From positions 992,001 to 1,056,000 of the forward strand of contig NZ_PCOC01000001.1 of the NCBI RefSeq assembly GCF_002975205.1: DNA of 64,000 nucleotides, in the 5' to 3' direction. Numbering within the stretch: the first letter of the stretch is position 1; every line of letters starts with the position of its first letter. The translations under genes and the position numbers were made by a program. Positions 9,092 through 17,156 of the stretch are shown here, in pieces. Origin of the DNA: Ochrobactrum vermis. Its GTDB lineage: Bacteria > Pseudomonadota > Alphaproteobacteria > Rhizobiales > Rhizobiaceae. Under the pieces are notes generated by a model. The model saw nothing but the letters and a program-made list of their open reading frames with translations. It did no database searches and was not told the DNA's origin.

Positions 9092-10132
9092 ATGGAACTG
9101 GGCGTATATAGTTTCGGGGATGTGCAGAAGAATACCGCTACCGGCGAACTCGGCTCTACGGCAGATGCAACACGCAACTTGCTTGAAGCCATCCAGCTCG
9201 CCGATGAGGTCGGGCTCGATTATTTCGGTATTGGCGAGCATCACACACGTGAGATGCCGGCTTCGGCTGCGACGGTCATTCTGGGTGCGGCGGCGTCGAC
9301 CACAAAGAACATAAAACTTGGTAGCGCGGTAACGGTGCTGAGCACCGATGATCCGGTACGCATCTACCAGCAGTTTGCCACGGTGGACGCGCTGTCCAAC
9401 GGTCGCGCTGAAATTACAGCAGGTCGAGGTTCCTCAACCGAATCCTTTCCGCTTTTCGGGCATGATCTCAACGATTATGACGAGCTTTACGCAGAAAAGC
9501 TTGATCTGCTTTTGAAGATCAATGAAAGCGAGAACGTCACCTGGCAGGGTAAATTTCGCCCGGCATTGAACGACGCGCTTGTCGTACCGCGTCCAGATAG
9601 CGGTTCGCTGCCGGTCTGGCTCGCAACCGGGGGCAATCCGCATTCATCGGTTCGGGCGGGCCTGCTTGGTCTGCCGGTTTCCTACGCAATCATCGGTGGG
9701 CAGGCATCGCGTTTTGCACCGCTAGCCGATCTTTACCGGCGCGCCGCCGCCCAGGCGGAAATCGCACCGGAAAGAGTGAAGGTCTCGGTCGCAACACCGG
9801 GATTCATCGGCGAGAATGCTGCGGAAGCAAAGGAATTCTTCTGGACCCATTGGCATGCCGTCATGGAACAGCTCGGCAGAATCCGGGGCTTCGCACCGCC
9901 GCCGCGTTCGCATTATGACCGTGAGGCAAGCGGTGCAGGTGCGCTTTTCGCGGGTAGCCCGGAGGAAATAGCCGAACGTATCGTCGAGTTGCACCGGCAC
10001 ATCGGCCATATGCGGCAGTTCTTGCAGATGGATGTCGGACAAATGCCGCACAAGGCATTCCTGCGTTCGATAGAGCTGCTGGGCACAAAGGTAAAGCCGC
10101 TGGTCGATGCGGAACTGGGTTCTGGAAAATAA
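9092..10132 (+). CDS. LLM-class flavin-dependent oxidoreductase
   Basis: Luciferase-like TIM-barrel enzyme of 346 residues. Family landmarks are ADEVGLDYFGIGEHHT near residues 35-52, the KLGSAVTVLSTDDPVR strand and the TAGRGSS phosphate-binding turn. Such enzymes use reduced FMN (or F420 in actinobacteria). A well-placed AAGGAGAG precedes the ATG. The next gene, 17 bases on, encodes an F420-reductase-like dinucleotide-binding protein that could supply reducing equivalents. The substrate is unknown; members act on alkanesulfonates, nitriles and other small molecules. Confidence 0.88.
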   Translation: MELGVYSFGDVQKNTATGELGSTADATRNLLEAIQLADEVGLDYFGIGEHHTREMPASAATVILGAAASTTKNIKLGSAVTVLSTDDPVRIYQQFATVDALSNGRAEITAGRGSSTESFPLFGHDLNDYDELYAEKLDLLLKINESENVTWQGKFRPALNDALVVPRPDSGSLPVWLATGGNPHSSVRAGLLGLPVSYAIIGGQASRFAPLADLYRRAAAQAEIAPERVKVSVATPGFIGENAAEAKEFFWTHWHAVMEQLGRIRGFAPPPRSHYDREASGAGALFAGSPEEIAERIVELHRHIGHMRQFLQMDVGQMPHKAFLRSIELLGTKVKPLVDAELGSGK

Positions 10133-10149
10133 ACAGGAGAAAACTGAAT

Positions 10150-10800
10150 ATGCCAACATCTCAGGTCAGGACAATCGGCATATTGGGCGCGGGTCGTGTC
10201 GGCACCGCCATAGCTCGTCGCGCACTTGCGGCGGGCTATGCGGTGCGAATGGCAACCTCAAAAGCGCCGGAAGACATTGCACTTGTGCTGGAAATCATGG
10301 TGCCGGGCGCACAGGCTGATACGGCAGAAAATGCGATTGCAGCCGCTGATATTGTCGTTCTCGCATTGCCGCTTTCCAAGTATCGCAATCTTTCGCCGGA
10401 ACTGCTGAAGGGCAAGATCGTTATCGACGCGATGAACTATTGGGCACCGACGGACGGAACGATCACCGAGTTTGAGAATGAGCGTTCCAGCAGTGAAGTC
10501 GTGCAGGATTTTCTGCCGGGTGCACGGCTGGTGCGGAGCTTCAACCATATGGGCTATCATGAAATAGATGAGGAAGCTCGTTTGGCAGGCGATCCGGAAC
10601 GCCGTGCATTGGCCATTGCCGGAAACGATGCGGATGCGCGCCGGGAAGTGGCTGCCTTTATCGACCGGATCGGGTTCGATCCTGTCGATGCCGGCCCGCT
10701 GGCTTTCAGCCGTTTGTTCGATACCGGAACGTCGCTGTTCGGCGCGATGATCAATCGGGTGGATATGGAGCGCGCTCTTCAACTGCAACGCGCAGGATAG
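10150..10800 (+). CDS. NADPH-dependent F420 reductase-like NAD(P)-binding protein
   Basis: 216 residues with an N-terminal Rossmann fold (ILGAGRVGTAIARRAL) and the DIVVLALPLSKY segment typical of the COG2085/F420-NADP oxidoreductase family. It follows the LLM flavoprotein by 17 bases with its own AGGAGAAA ribosome site, so both are in one operon. Alphaproteobacteria of this group are not generally known to make F420, so the real partner may be a flavin or another hydride acceptor. This is inference. Confidence 0.8.
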   Translation: MPTSQVRTIGILGAGRVGTAIARRALAAGYAVRMATSKAPEDIALVLEIMVPGAQADTAENAIAAADIVVLALPLSKYRNLSPELLKGKIVIDAMNYWAPTDGTITEFENERSSSEVVQDFLPGARLVRSFNHMGYHEIDEEARLAGDPERRALAIAGNDADARREVAAFIDRIGFDPVDAGPLAFSRLFDTGTSLFGAMINRVDMERALQLQRAG

Positions 10801-10858
10801 GGCGCTTCCGGCAAACTGAGAAACGCTCCAGAAGATCAGAAAGTGGGAGGAGACTAAA

Positions 10859-11182
10859 ATGGTCGATATGAGGATGGGTAAGGAAGACCAAGATGCCCGC
10901 AACGGGCGTTATGTGGCTCGTATCGAGGGAATTGAAGGTGAAACTGAAATCACCTTCACCAAGCGTGGTGCCAACCTGATCAGCGCCGACCATACTGGAG
11001 CGCCGGACAGTATGAAGGGGACGGGTTCGGCCGCAGCGCTTGTAACCTTCATGATTGAGGATGCGCGCCAGAATGGAATGAAAATTATACCGCTCTGCCC
11101 CTATGTGCGCGCGCAATATCGCAGGCATCCGGAATGGGCAGATGTGATGACCGTACCGCCGGGCGAAGACCCGGCGGTCTGA
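10859..11182 (+). CDS. Small GNAT-like N-acetyltransferase (COG2388 type)
   Basis: 107 residues, the usual length of the YjdJ/COG2388 branch of GNAT folds. The acetyl-CoA loop region (GTGSAAALVTFMIEDAR) and the family signature CPYVRAQYRRHPEW are present. A GGGAGGAG ribosome site precedes the ATG. It is third in the operon with the LLM and F420-reductase-like genes, about 60 bases downstream. The acceptor substrate is unknown. Confidence 0.8.
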   Translation: MVDMRMGKEDQDARNGRYVARIEGIEGETEITFTKRGANLISADHTGAPDSMKGTGSAAALVTFMIEDARQNGMKIIPLCPYVRAQYRRHPEWADVMTVPPGEDPAV

Positions 11183-11205
11183 TTACGCTTCCAAGAAGGA
11201 CGAAG

Positions 11206-11239
11206 TGTCTAGCGGATTGATTCTGATGTTTGATACCCG
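11206..11239. repeat. Solitary half of a CTAGTGG-type hairpin element
   Basis: 34 bases matching the left arm of the long hairpin at 62418-62497 at 28 positions, including GTCTAG-GGATTGA and GTTTGA. The complementary right arm is not found here: the norD coding region begins about 25 bases later. It appears to be a truncated copy of the element. Confidence 0.6.
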
Positions 11240-11262
11240 TCCGGCATAGATCTCGTTTCAGC

Positions 11263-13164
11263 TCAACCGGTCATCATTCGATAGATTGCCGGTAGAGCAA
11301 CAGGCAGTTTCGACAGCTTCGCGACGAGAGCATAGTTTCTCCGGCCGAAAAGCGCCGGGAGATAGGCGCTTGCCTCCCGGTCGACCGTCACGGCAAAGAC
11401 ATTGACGCCAGTTGTGCGTGCTTCACTGACCGCCCTGCGACTGTCTTCAAGTGCGAACCGGCCCTCATAATGATCGACATCGTTCGGTTTCCCGTCCGTC
11501 AGAACCAGCAGAAGCTTCTTTCGGTTGGGCTGTTCCGCAAGCTTTGCCGTTGCATGACGGATGGCCGCTCCCATGCGCGTGTAGAAGCCGGGTTTCAGTG
11601 CCGCAATGCGGTGTTCAACGGCAGGACCAAAGGTCTCATCGAAGTTCTTCACTGTTTCGACACGCACCCATGAACGGCGGCGTGAAGTGAAGGTCTGGAT
11701 GGAGCAGCGGTCGCCACAGGCAGCGATGCCATTGGCCAGAACCAGAAGTGCCTCTTTTTCCACATCCAGCACGCGCCGATTGTCGATCCATGCATCGGTA
11801 GATAGCGAGACATCGACCAGAATGGTGACGGCAAGGTCATTTGCCCTGGGTCGGCTCATCAGGTGCACATGGTCGCTACCCTGACCTCCGGCGGCAAAGT
11901 CACATCTTGAACGGACCACGGCATCGAGATCAAGATCGTTGCCATCCAGTTGCGCCCGCATCAATTCGCGGCCCGGCCGCAGAATCTCGAACTGGCGACG
12001 CACCCGGCGCACAAGGCTCGCTGCTTCATCGTCGAGTTCCATTCGCACGTCTCGGGCTTGCGCTGGCGTTGCCAGAACACTGCAATGATCCTGAAGATAT
12101 ACACCTTTGCGATAGTCCCATTCGGGATAGGTCAGTTTGGCGGTCAGAGCCGTGCGGTCGACAGCTTCAGGCGGCAAATCGAGATCGAAACGGAAACGGG
12201 CTGCGGGCCTGCCTTTGCGCTCGCCCAATGTCAGATCGTCAAGTTCATCGGCAGATTTTGCATTCTGCTCGTCACTATCATCAGTTGGCCGGTCGACGCT
12301 GACCATCTCTGCCATAGCAAGGATTTTCTCAAAGCGATTGAGAATAAACGGGCTTCTGTCGGCCAGTCTCGGGTCCTGCTTCTCACGGTTTGCGATCTGC
12401 CGTCCGGTTTCGACACCTTCCGCCTTGCTGTTAAACACCGGTTGATCGTCGTTGTCGCGAGGCGCGGTTTCCTCGCGTCTTATCAGCTCCGGCCAAAGCG
12501 GAACGGGCAGGGCGGGCAGATAGCCTGCGGGCGCGCAATGCGGAAAGATCGTAGCGAGACTATCGTCCGTCAGTCCTGCACCCTGTTTCAAAAGCGCCAG
12601 AATGCGCTCCTCCACTTGTTGTTCAAGACCGTAGAGTGAACGTTTGGGACGTACAGCCAGCACCGCTTCGCAGAGTCGCGCATAACGTTGCTGCAGGCCC
12701 GGAAATATCCGGCAGGTCTTCGCAACCGTGTCCGATGCCGCTGCAAGCGCTATAAGATTGCGGCGCAAAGGGTCATGCGGAAGCTCCTCCATTTCGGTCG
12801 GCATGACCGCCATGTAGCCTGCAAGCCAGACATAGAGATCGTAATTGAGTGTGCGATCGGGAAAGAGCGCAATCTCCGGCGGGAGCATCAATGTCGCTTC
12901 GTCCCGCAACGGTTGGCTGAGTTTCTCTTCGCCCAAAGCCATTCGCTGCCTCAATCCCAGCCTGTGTCCGGAGGTTCGTGCGCGGGCAGGGGCAATCTGC
13001 ACGGCGACATCACCGCCAAAGCCACGAAAGCAGATGGCCAGCTTCTGGCGAATATCGCCAAGTTGTACAGCGTGCTGGGGATAATGTGGCCACGATCCGG
13101 TTTTGCCGATCAGGCGGTGCCAGGCCCGGCCAACGGTTTCCTCCAGTTCCAGAAAATCCAGCAT
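11263..13164 (-). CDS. norD: Nitric oxide reductase activation protein NorD
   Basis: 633 residues, normal for NorD. The C-terminal third is a von Willebrand factor A domain with the metal-site motif DVSLSTDAW and the later LTDGKPNDVDHYEG segment. NorD works with the NorQ AAA+ ATPase to insert or activate the non-haem iron of the NorCB complex. It is the last gene of norCBQD, separated from norQ by 11 bases. A charged, poorly conserved central region precedes the VWA domain, as in homologues. Confidence 0.93.
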   Translation of the reverse strand: MLDFLELEETVGRAWHRLIGKTGSWPHYPQHAVQLGDIRQKLAICFRGFGGDVAVQIAPARARTSGHRLGLRQRMALGEEKLSQPLRDEATLMLPPEIALFPDRTLNYDLYVWLAGYMAVMPTEMEELPHDPLRRNLIALAAASDTVAKTCRIFPGLQQRYARLCEAVLAVRPKRSLYGLEQQVEERILALLKQGAGLTDDSLATIFPHCAPAGYLPALPVPLWPELIRREETAPRDNDDQPVFNSKAEGVETGRQIANREKQDPRLADRSPFILNRFEKILAMAEMVSVDRPTDDSDEQNAKSADELDDLTLGERKGRPAARFRFDLDLPPEAVDRTALTAKLTYPEWDYRKGVYLQDHCSVLATPAQARDVRMELDDEAASLVRRVRRQFEILRPGRELMRAQLDGNDLDLDAVVRSRCDFAAGGQGSDHVHLMSRPRANDLAVTILVDVSLSTDAWIDNRRVLDVEKEALLVLANGIAACGDRCSIQTFTSRRRSWVRVETVKNFDETFGPAVEHRIAALKPGFYTRMGAAIRHATAKLAEQPNRKKLLLVLTDGKPNDVDHYEGRFALEDSRRAVSEARTTGVNVFAVTVDREASAYLPALFGRRNYALVAKLSKLPVALPAIYRMMTG

Positions 13165-13175
13165 TGTGTGCCCGC

Positions 13176-13988
13176 CTATTTCAACATTGCATCGGCGACT
13201 TCAATCAGGGCGGCTTTCACATCCGGCTCATCGGTCAGCGGCTCGATCATCGCGGCACGGGCCGCTTCGCGCTGCGACATGCCAGCATCGATCAGCGTGG
13301 CGCAGTAGACCAGCAGACGTGTTGAAACGCCTTCTTCCAGATCATGGCCTTTCAGTCCGCGCAGCCGGTGAGCCAGTGCCACCAGTGGCGCAACCTTGGG
13401 GGCAGCGAGGCCGCTTTCTTCGCTCACCACTGCGATTTCCTGTTCTTTGGGCAGGAAATCAAACTCGATGGCAACAAAGCGCTGTCGTGTGCTTGGCTTC
13501 AGGGATTTGAGCAGGTTCTGGTAACCCGGATTGTAAGACACGACGAGCATGAAACCATCAGGTGCTTCAAGCAGTTCGCCGGTGCGTTCCAACGGCAGAA
13601 GGCGGCGGTCGTCAGTCAGCGGATGCAGGACCACGGCCACGTCCTTACGTGCTTCGACGATCTCATCGAGATAGCAGATGCCGCCTTCGCGCACGGCGCG
13701 GGTCAGTGGGCCGTCGACCCATACGGTGTCACCACCTTTCAGCAGATAACGCCCGGTCAGATCGGCAGCCGCCAGATCGTCGTGGCAGGAAACCGTCGAG
13801 AGTGGCAGGCCGAGTTTTGCGGCCATATGGCTTACAAAGCGCGTCTTTCCGCAGCCGGTCGGTCCCTTGAGAAGCAGTGGCAGCTTGCGTGTCCATGCCA
13901 TTTCGAAGAGCGCGCATTCATTGCCGGATGCGCTGTATAGAGGGATTGAGGCGTTAGTATTTTCTACATTTATGAGAATGGGGTTCAT
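13176..13988 (-). CDS. norQ: Nitric oxide reductase activation ATPase NorQ
   Basis: 270 residues. MoxR-type AAA+ ATPase with Walker A GPTGCGKT and Walker B-like GICYLDEI. I chose the ATG at 13988 (MNPILINVEN) because it has an AAAGGAAA ribosome site and gives the usual family length; the frame is open 21 codons further upstream. With NorD it matures the NorCB nitric oxide reductase. A strong hairpin lies between norB and this gene. Confidence 0.93.
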   Translation of the reverse strand: MNPILINVENTNASIPLYSASGNECALFEMAWTRKLPLLLKGPTGCGKTRFVSHMAAKLGLPLSTVSCHDDLAAADLTGRYLLKGGDTVWVDGPLTRAVREGGICYLDEIVEARKDVAVVLHPLTDDRRLLPLERTGELLEAPDGFMLVVSYNPGYQNLLKSLKPSTRQRFVAIEFDFLPKEQEIAVVSEESGLAAPKVAPLVALAHRLRGLKGHDLEEGVSTRLLVYCATLIDAGMSQREAARAAMIEPLTDEPDVKAALIEVADAMLK

Positions 13989-14015
13989 GGCCGTTTTCCT
14001 TTGTATCAAGCAATG

Positions 14016-14039
14016 AAGCCCCGCCATCAGGCGGGGCTT
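14016..14039 (-). promoter_or_regulatory. Stable hairpin between norB and norQ
   Basis: A perfect 10-bp stem (AAGCCCCGCC/GGCGGGGCTT) with a 4-base loop and no T-run behind it in the direction of transcription. It therefore looks like an mRNA processing or stability element rather than a terminator, and would favour more norCB than norQD product. Confidence 0.6.
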
Positions 14040-14047
14040 GGTGTCGA

Positions 14048-15394
14048 TCATTCGGCGGGCTGTATCAAACCGTTTGCATTTTCACGGCGTTCCTTGCCTG
14101 GAACCAGCACGGCCCAGATGAACATGAAGGCCGAGATTACAACGACGACGCCGGATCCGAGGCGTATCCAGTAGAACAGCGCCAACTGGTCCTGCACGAC
14201 CATAAAGCTCTCACCCAGAACACGTTGCAGATGGGTCTGCACCACGCCTGCGAAAGTGAGTGCAAAGGTCATGACAGACATTGCCGTGCACATCGCCCAG
14301 AAGCTCACCATGGAGAGCATCTGATTATAAGGGGCCCGTCCGCGCAGTTCGGGGATCGCATAGGCCATCATGGCAAGATTAAGCATGACATAGGCGCCGA
14401 AGAAGGCGAGGTGGCCGTGGGCGGCGGTAAGCTGCGTGCCGTGGGTATAATAGTTGACCGACGACAGCGTGTGCAGGAAGCCCCATACGCCAGCACCGAA
14501 GAAAGCCATCACCGAACAACCGATGGACCAGAGAAGGGCAGCACGGTTTGGATGTTTGCGACCGGCCTTCCATGTCATCACGAAGGTAAAGATGACCATG
14601 GTGAAGAACGGAGCGACTTCCAGCGTCGAGAACAGCGAACCGATCCACTGCCAGTAACCGGGCGCGCCGATCCAGTAATAGTGGTGACCCGTTCCGAGAA
14701 TGCCGGAGAACAGGGCCAGGCCCACGATGACATAAAGCCATTTTTCGACGACTTCGCGGTCGATACCGTTGAGCTTGATCATCAGGAAGGCGAGGATCGA
14801 CGCCATGATGAGTTCCCACACGCCTTCAACCCACAGATGGATGACGTACCACCAGTAGAGTTTGTCGAGTGCGAGATTGATTGGATTGTAGAAGGCGAAC
14901 AGGAAGAACAGGGACAGTCCCCACAGGCCAAACAGCAGAATGTTGGTGACTGTCGTTTTGCGGCCCTTCAAGGCGGTCATGGTAATGTTGAACATGAACA
15001 TCAGGCAGACGACAAGAATGCCGACCTTGATGATAAATGGCTGTTCGAGAAACTCTCGGCCTTCATGGATCTTGAAAAGATAACCCACCACGGCAACGCC
15101 TGCTGCAACAAAAAACATCCAGAACTGAATGACAGCAAGCTTGGTACTGTAGAGTTCGGTCTCCGTCTCTTCAGGCAGCAGATAGTAGGTCGAGCCCATG
15201 AACCCCATCAGCAGCCAGACGACCAGCGCATTCGTATGGATCATGCGGACAATGTTGAAGGGGAGGAGCTCTGACAGCGTATTGGGCAGGACATAGATCG
15301 TACCGGCGAGAACGCCGAATGCGACCTGCGCGATGAACAGCACGAGTGCTCCATAGAAATAGAGCATCGCGACCTTTTGGCTTTCATATTTCAT
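14048..15394 (-). CDS. norB: Nitric oxide reductase cytochrome b subunit NorB
   Basis: 448 residues, with about 12 membrane helices; catalytic subunit of cytochrome c-dependent NO reductase (2 NO to N2O). Haem and iron ligands are visible: MIHTNALVVWLL, VIHLWVEGVWE with the conserved glutamate, GTGHHYYWIG with the His pair, and AAHGHLAFFGAY. The sequence ends just ahead of norQ and starts 26 bases after norC. Its short form without an N-terminal quinol domain fits cNor, in agreement with the separate norC. Confidence 0.96.
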   Translation of the reverse strand: MKYESQKVAMLYFYGALVLFIAQVAFGVLAGTIYVLPNTLSELLPFNIVRMIHTNALVVWLLMGFMGSTYYLLPEETETELYSTKLAVIQFWMFFVAAGVAVVGYLFKIHEGREFLEQPFIIKVGILVVCLMFMFNITMTALKGRKTTVTNILLFGLWGLSLFFLFAFYNPINLALDKLYWWYVIHLWVEGVWELIMASILAFLMIKLNGIDREVVEKWLYVIVGLALFSGILGTGHHYYWIGAPGYWQWIGSLFSTLEVAPFFTMVIFTFVMTWKAGRKHPNRAALLWSIGCSVMAFFGAGVWGFLHTLSSVNYYTHGTQLTAAHGHLAFFGAYVMLNLAMMAYAIPELRGRAPYNQMLSMVSFWAMCTAMSVMTFALTFAGVVQTHLQRVLGESFMVVQDQLALFYWIRLGSGVVVVISAFMFIWAVLVPGKERRENANGLIQPAE

Positions 15395-15420
15395 ATCGTG
15401 TAACTCCGTTCATCCCGCGC

Positions 15421-15873
15421 TCAGCCTGCCTCGTTAGGCGGCCAGTTCTGCGTCTTGATGCGGCTGGTCCATTCGAGGAAATCAGCCAGATCGTTGAGTT
15501 CCTGTTCGCTCAGGTTGAACTGGGGCATCTGGCGACGCCCTTCGATTCCCGTAGGCTGGGCCTGCATCCAGGCTTTCATCGTCTCGCGTGCGCCTTCCGG
15601 GTCTTCTTCGCCGCCCCAGCGCTTCCAGACATTGCCAAGTTCGGGCGCAAAATAGGCGCCTTCGCCGAGCAGCGTGTGGCAGTTGATGCAGGAGTTTTTC
15701 TCCCAGATGTGCTTGCCGCGTGCGACCGCGTCCGTCAGCGTGGACTCGTCCGTGGAAGTTGTTTTCATGTAGTAGTGGCTGTGCGCCGTCAGCCCCACGA
15801 AGATCGCGAAAAAGAAAATAGAACCGCCGTAGAAGACGTTTCGGGCGCCGGTCTTGGTTAGGCGTTCTGCCAT
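15421..15873 (-). CDS. norC: Nitric oxide reductase cytochrome c subunit NorC
   Basis: 150 residues. One N-terminal membrane anchor (about residues 13-32) is followed by a periplasmic c-type cytochrome domain with the haem site Cys62-Ile-Asn-Cys65-His66 and a downstream RRQMPQF methionine that is the likely axial ligand. It passes electrons from periplasmic donors to NorB. It is the first gene of norCBQD, with an NnrR-type box about 130 bases upstream. Confidence 0.96.
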   Translation of the reverse strand: MAERLTKTGARNVFYGGSIFFFAIFVGLTAHSHYYMKTTSTDESTLTDAVARGKHIWEKNSCINCHTLLGEGAYFAPELGNVWKRWGGEEDPEGARETMKAWMQAQPTGIEGRRQMPQFNLSEQELNDLADFLEWTSRIKTQNWPPNEAG

Positions 15874-16001
15874 CCCCTTCGTCCTTTCATTGGCCGAAGG
15901 CGGAGCCTCGGCATCTAATCCCCCCGTCGATAATGTGGCTGGTCAATCCCCTCGCCAGCATCACGGGACAGGACTGTTCTATCGGTCGGAGGAAAGCCTT
16001 C

Positions 16002-16017
16002 TTTGCGATTTGGCAAA
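16002..16017. promoter_or_regulatory. NnrR/FNR-family binding site upstream of norC
   Basis: TTTGC-N6-GCAAA dyad (spacer GATTTG) about 130 bases upstream of norC. The same arms and almost the same spacer (GTTTTG) recur at 16914-16929 in front of norE. An NnrR-type regulator gene lies 1.5 kb away. Confidence 0.7.
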
Positions 16018-16032
16018 CACAGACACGGTTGT

Positions 16033-16308
16033 TCAGAAGAGGGTTCGCACGAGGATGGAACGCGCAAGAGCAAGCGTGAGCAAAACAGCAGGCCAAGCCA
16101 GCAAGGCGGGCTTCAACATGCCGTTGGTTCCGCGCATTTCCATGAAGTCGAGGATAACGAACCAGCCTTTCGCGAAAGCCAGAATCAACACGATGACAAT
16201 TGCGGCGAGCATTCCGGCGCTGGTGCTTGCGATGAATGCACCGCTTAGAGCGAGGAGAATCAGAATGACAAATGTGCGGGTCAGGGAAGGGGAGTTACGA
16301 TCAGACAC
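16033..16308 (-). CDS. norF: NorF-like small membrane protein
   Basis: 91 residues with two to three hydrophobic helices; resembles NorF/cytochrome c oxidase subunit IV-like proteins (AFAKGWFVILDFMEMRG is a typical core). I chose the GTG at 16308, which has a GAGG ribosome site overlapping the end of norE; an ATG 15 codons upstream would overlap norE. NorF is needed for full NO reductase activity in some denitrifiers. It lies between norE and norC, giving the gene order norE-norF-norC-norB-norQ-norD. Confidence 0.78.
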   Translation of the reverse strand: MSDRNSPSLTRTFVILILLALSGAFIASTSAGMLAAIVIVLILAFAKGWFVILDFMEMRGTNGMLKPALLAWPAVLLTLALARSILVRTLF

Positions 16309-16316
16309 AATGAGCC

Positions 16317-16880
16317 TCACGCGAGATAAAGGACGGGAAACATCACCAGCCATACGAGGTCGATGGCGTGCCAGAGCGTCGTAATAAGGAGGACATTCGA
16401 GCGTGTCGGTCGCCATGCGACAAGAGCCAGTACGACCGAGCCGAACAGCACATGCATCAGGTGAAAACCGGTCAGGAGAAAATAAAGCTCGAAGAACGAC
16501 CCCGTCGCTTCATCGCCTGCAAACAGGATTTCATGCGAATATTCGACCAGTTTGATCGCCACAAAAACGATGCCGAAAAAGGCAGCATACAGAAGTGGCC
16601 GGCGAGCCTGATATAAGTCGTTGCGCCTGCGCACGGCGACCGCTGCCTGCCTGCCGCTCATCAGCAGCACAACGGTGTTGGTTGCAGCGAGCCCGGGGCT
16701 CAGATGCGCGCGCAACTGCGCAACCCCTTCCACATCGATGATCGACATCACAATGAACGCAATCAGCAGGATTGCGAAGGCGACGAGTTCGCTCCACACG
16801 AGAATCCAGAGCAGAAGATCGTCTTCCGCGCGATCCTCTGAACTCGTTGCAGTTATGGCTATTTCTTCGGTTCCAGACAT
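16317..16880 (-). CDS. norE: NorE, cytochrome c oxidase subunit III-like protein
   Basis: 187 residues, five membrane helices, COX3 family. WSELVAFAILLIAF near residues 29-42, the GFHLMHVLFG motif and the LWHAIDLVWLVMFPVLYL C-terminus are typical of NorE. It accompanies NorCB but is not part of the purified core complex; it supports full NO reductase activity. An NnrR-type dyad lies 33 bases upstream of its start. Confidence 0.9.
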   Translation of the reverse strand: MSGTEEIAITATSSEDRAEDDLLLWILVWSELVAFAILLIAFIVMSIIDVEGVAQLRAHLSPGLAATNTVVLLMSGRQAAVAVRRRNDLYQARRPLLYAAFFGIVFVAIKLVEYSHEILFAGDEATGSFFELYFLLTGFHLMHVLFGSVVLALVAWRPTRSNVLLITTLWHAIDLVWLVMFPVLYLA

Positions 16881-16912
16881 GGAACATGCCTAGCGCCCGC
16901 AATTCGGGCCTT

Positions 16913-16930
16913 CTTTGCGTTTTGGCAAAG
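16913..16930. promoter_or_regulatory. NnrR/FNR-family binding site in the norE divergent region
   Basis: A perfect dyad CTTTGC-N6-GCAAAG, sitting between norE (minus) and the 51-residue protein gene (plus). Position and symmetry allow it to control both directions. It is nearly identical to the box at 16002-16017. Confidence 0.75.
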
Positions 16931-16983
16931 AAGAAATGCGCTGGCGACGACATTGTGTCGTGGCAACAGCAAAGGACGTTTCA

Positions 16984-17139
16984 ATGACGGATGCACAGAT
17001 CGGGCTCATGGTCGCGACACCCGCGATCATCGGTTTCTCGCTGGTTCTCTATCGTATGGGGGCATTGCAGGGTGCGGGTACGCTGTCAGCAGTTGCCGCT
17101 TCCATCGTGATTGCAGCCGTTCTCTTCCTCGGTCAGTAG
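16984..17139 (+). CDS. 51-residue membrane protein of the denitrification cluster
   Basis: Very small protein with two hydrophobic segments (GLMVATPAIIGFSLVLYR and SAVAASIVIAAVLFLG). I do not recognise a named family. The ATG (MTDAQIG) follows AAAGGACG. It lies 17 bases upstream of a hemerythrin-domain gene and 54 bases from an NnrR-type box that it shares with norE, so it is probably expressed when nitric oxide is present. A role as a small oxidase- or reductase-associated subunit is possible but unproven. Confidence 0.7.
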   Translation: MTDAQIGLMVATPAIIGFSLVLYRMGALQGAGTLSAVAASIVIAAVLFLGQ

Positions 17140-17156
17140 GTCGAGGAGATAGAGCC

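Noticed and set aside
14225..15274. 349-codon frame opposite norB
   Set aside because: Composition is His/Glu/Asp-rich without any fold, a common artefact opposite membrane-protein genes; norB is clear.
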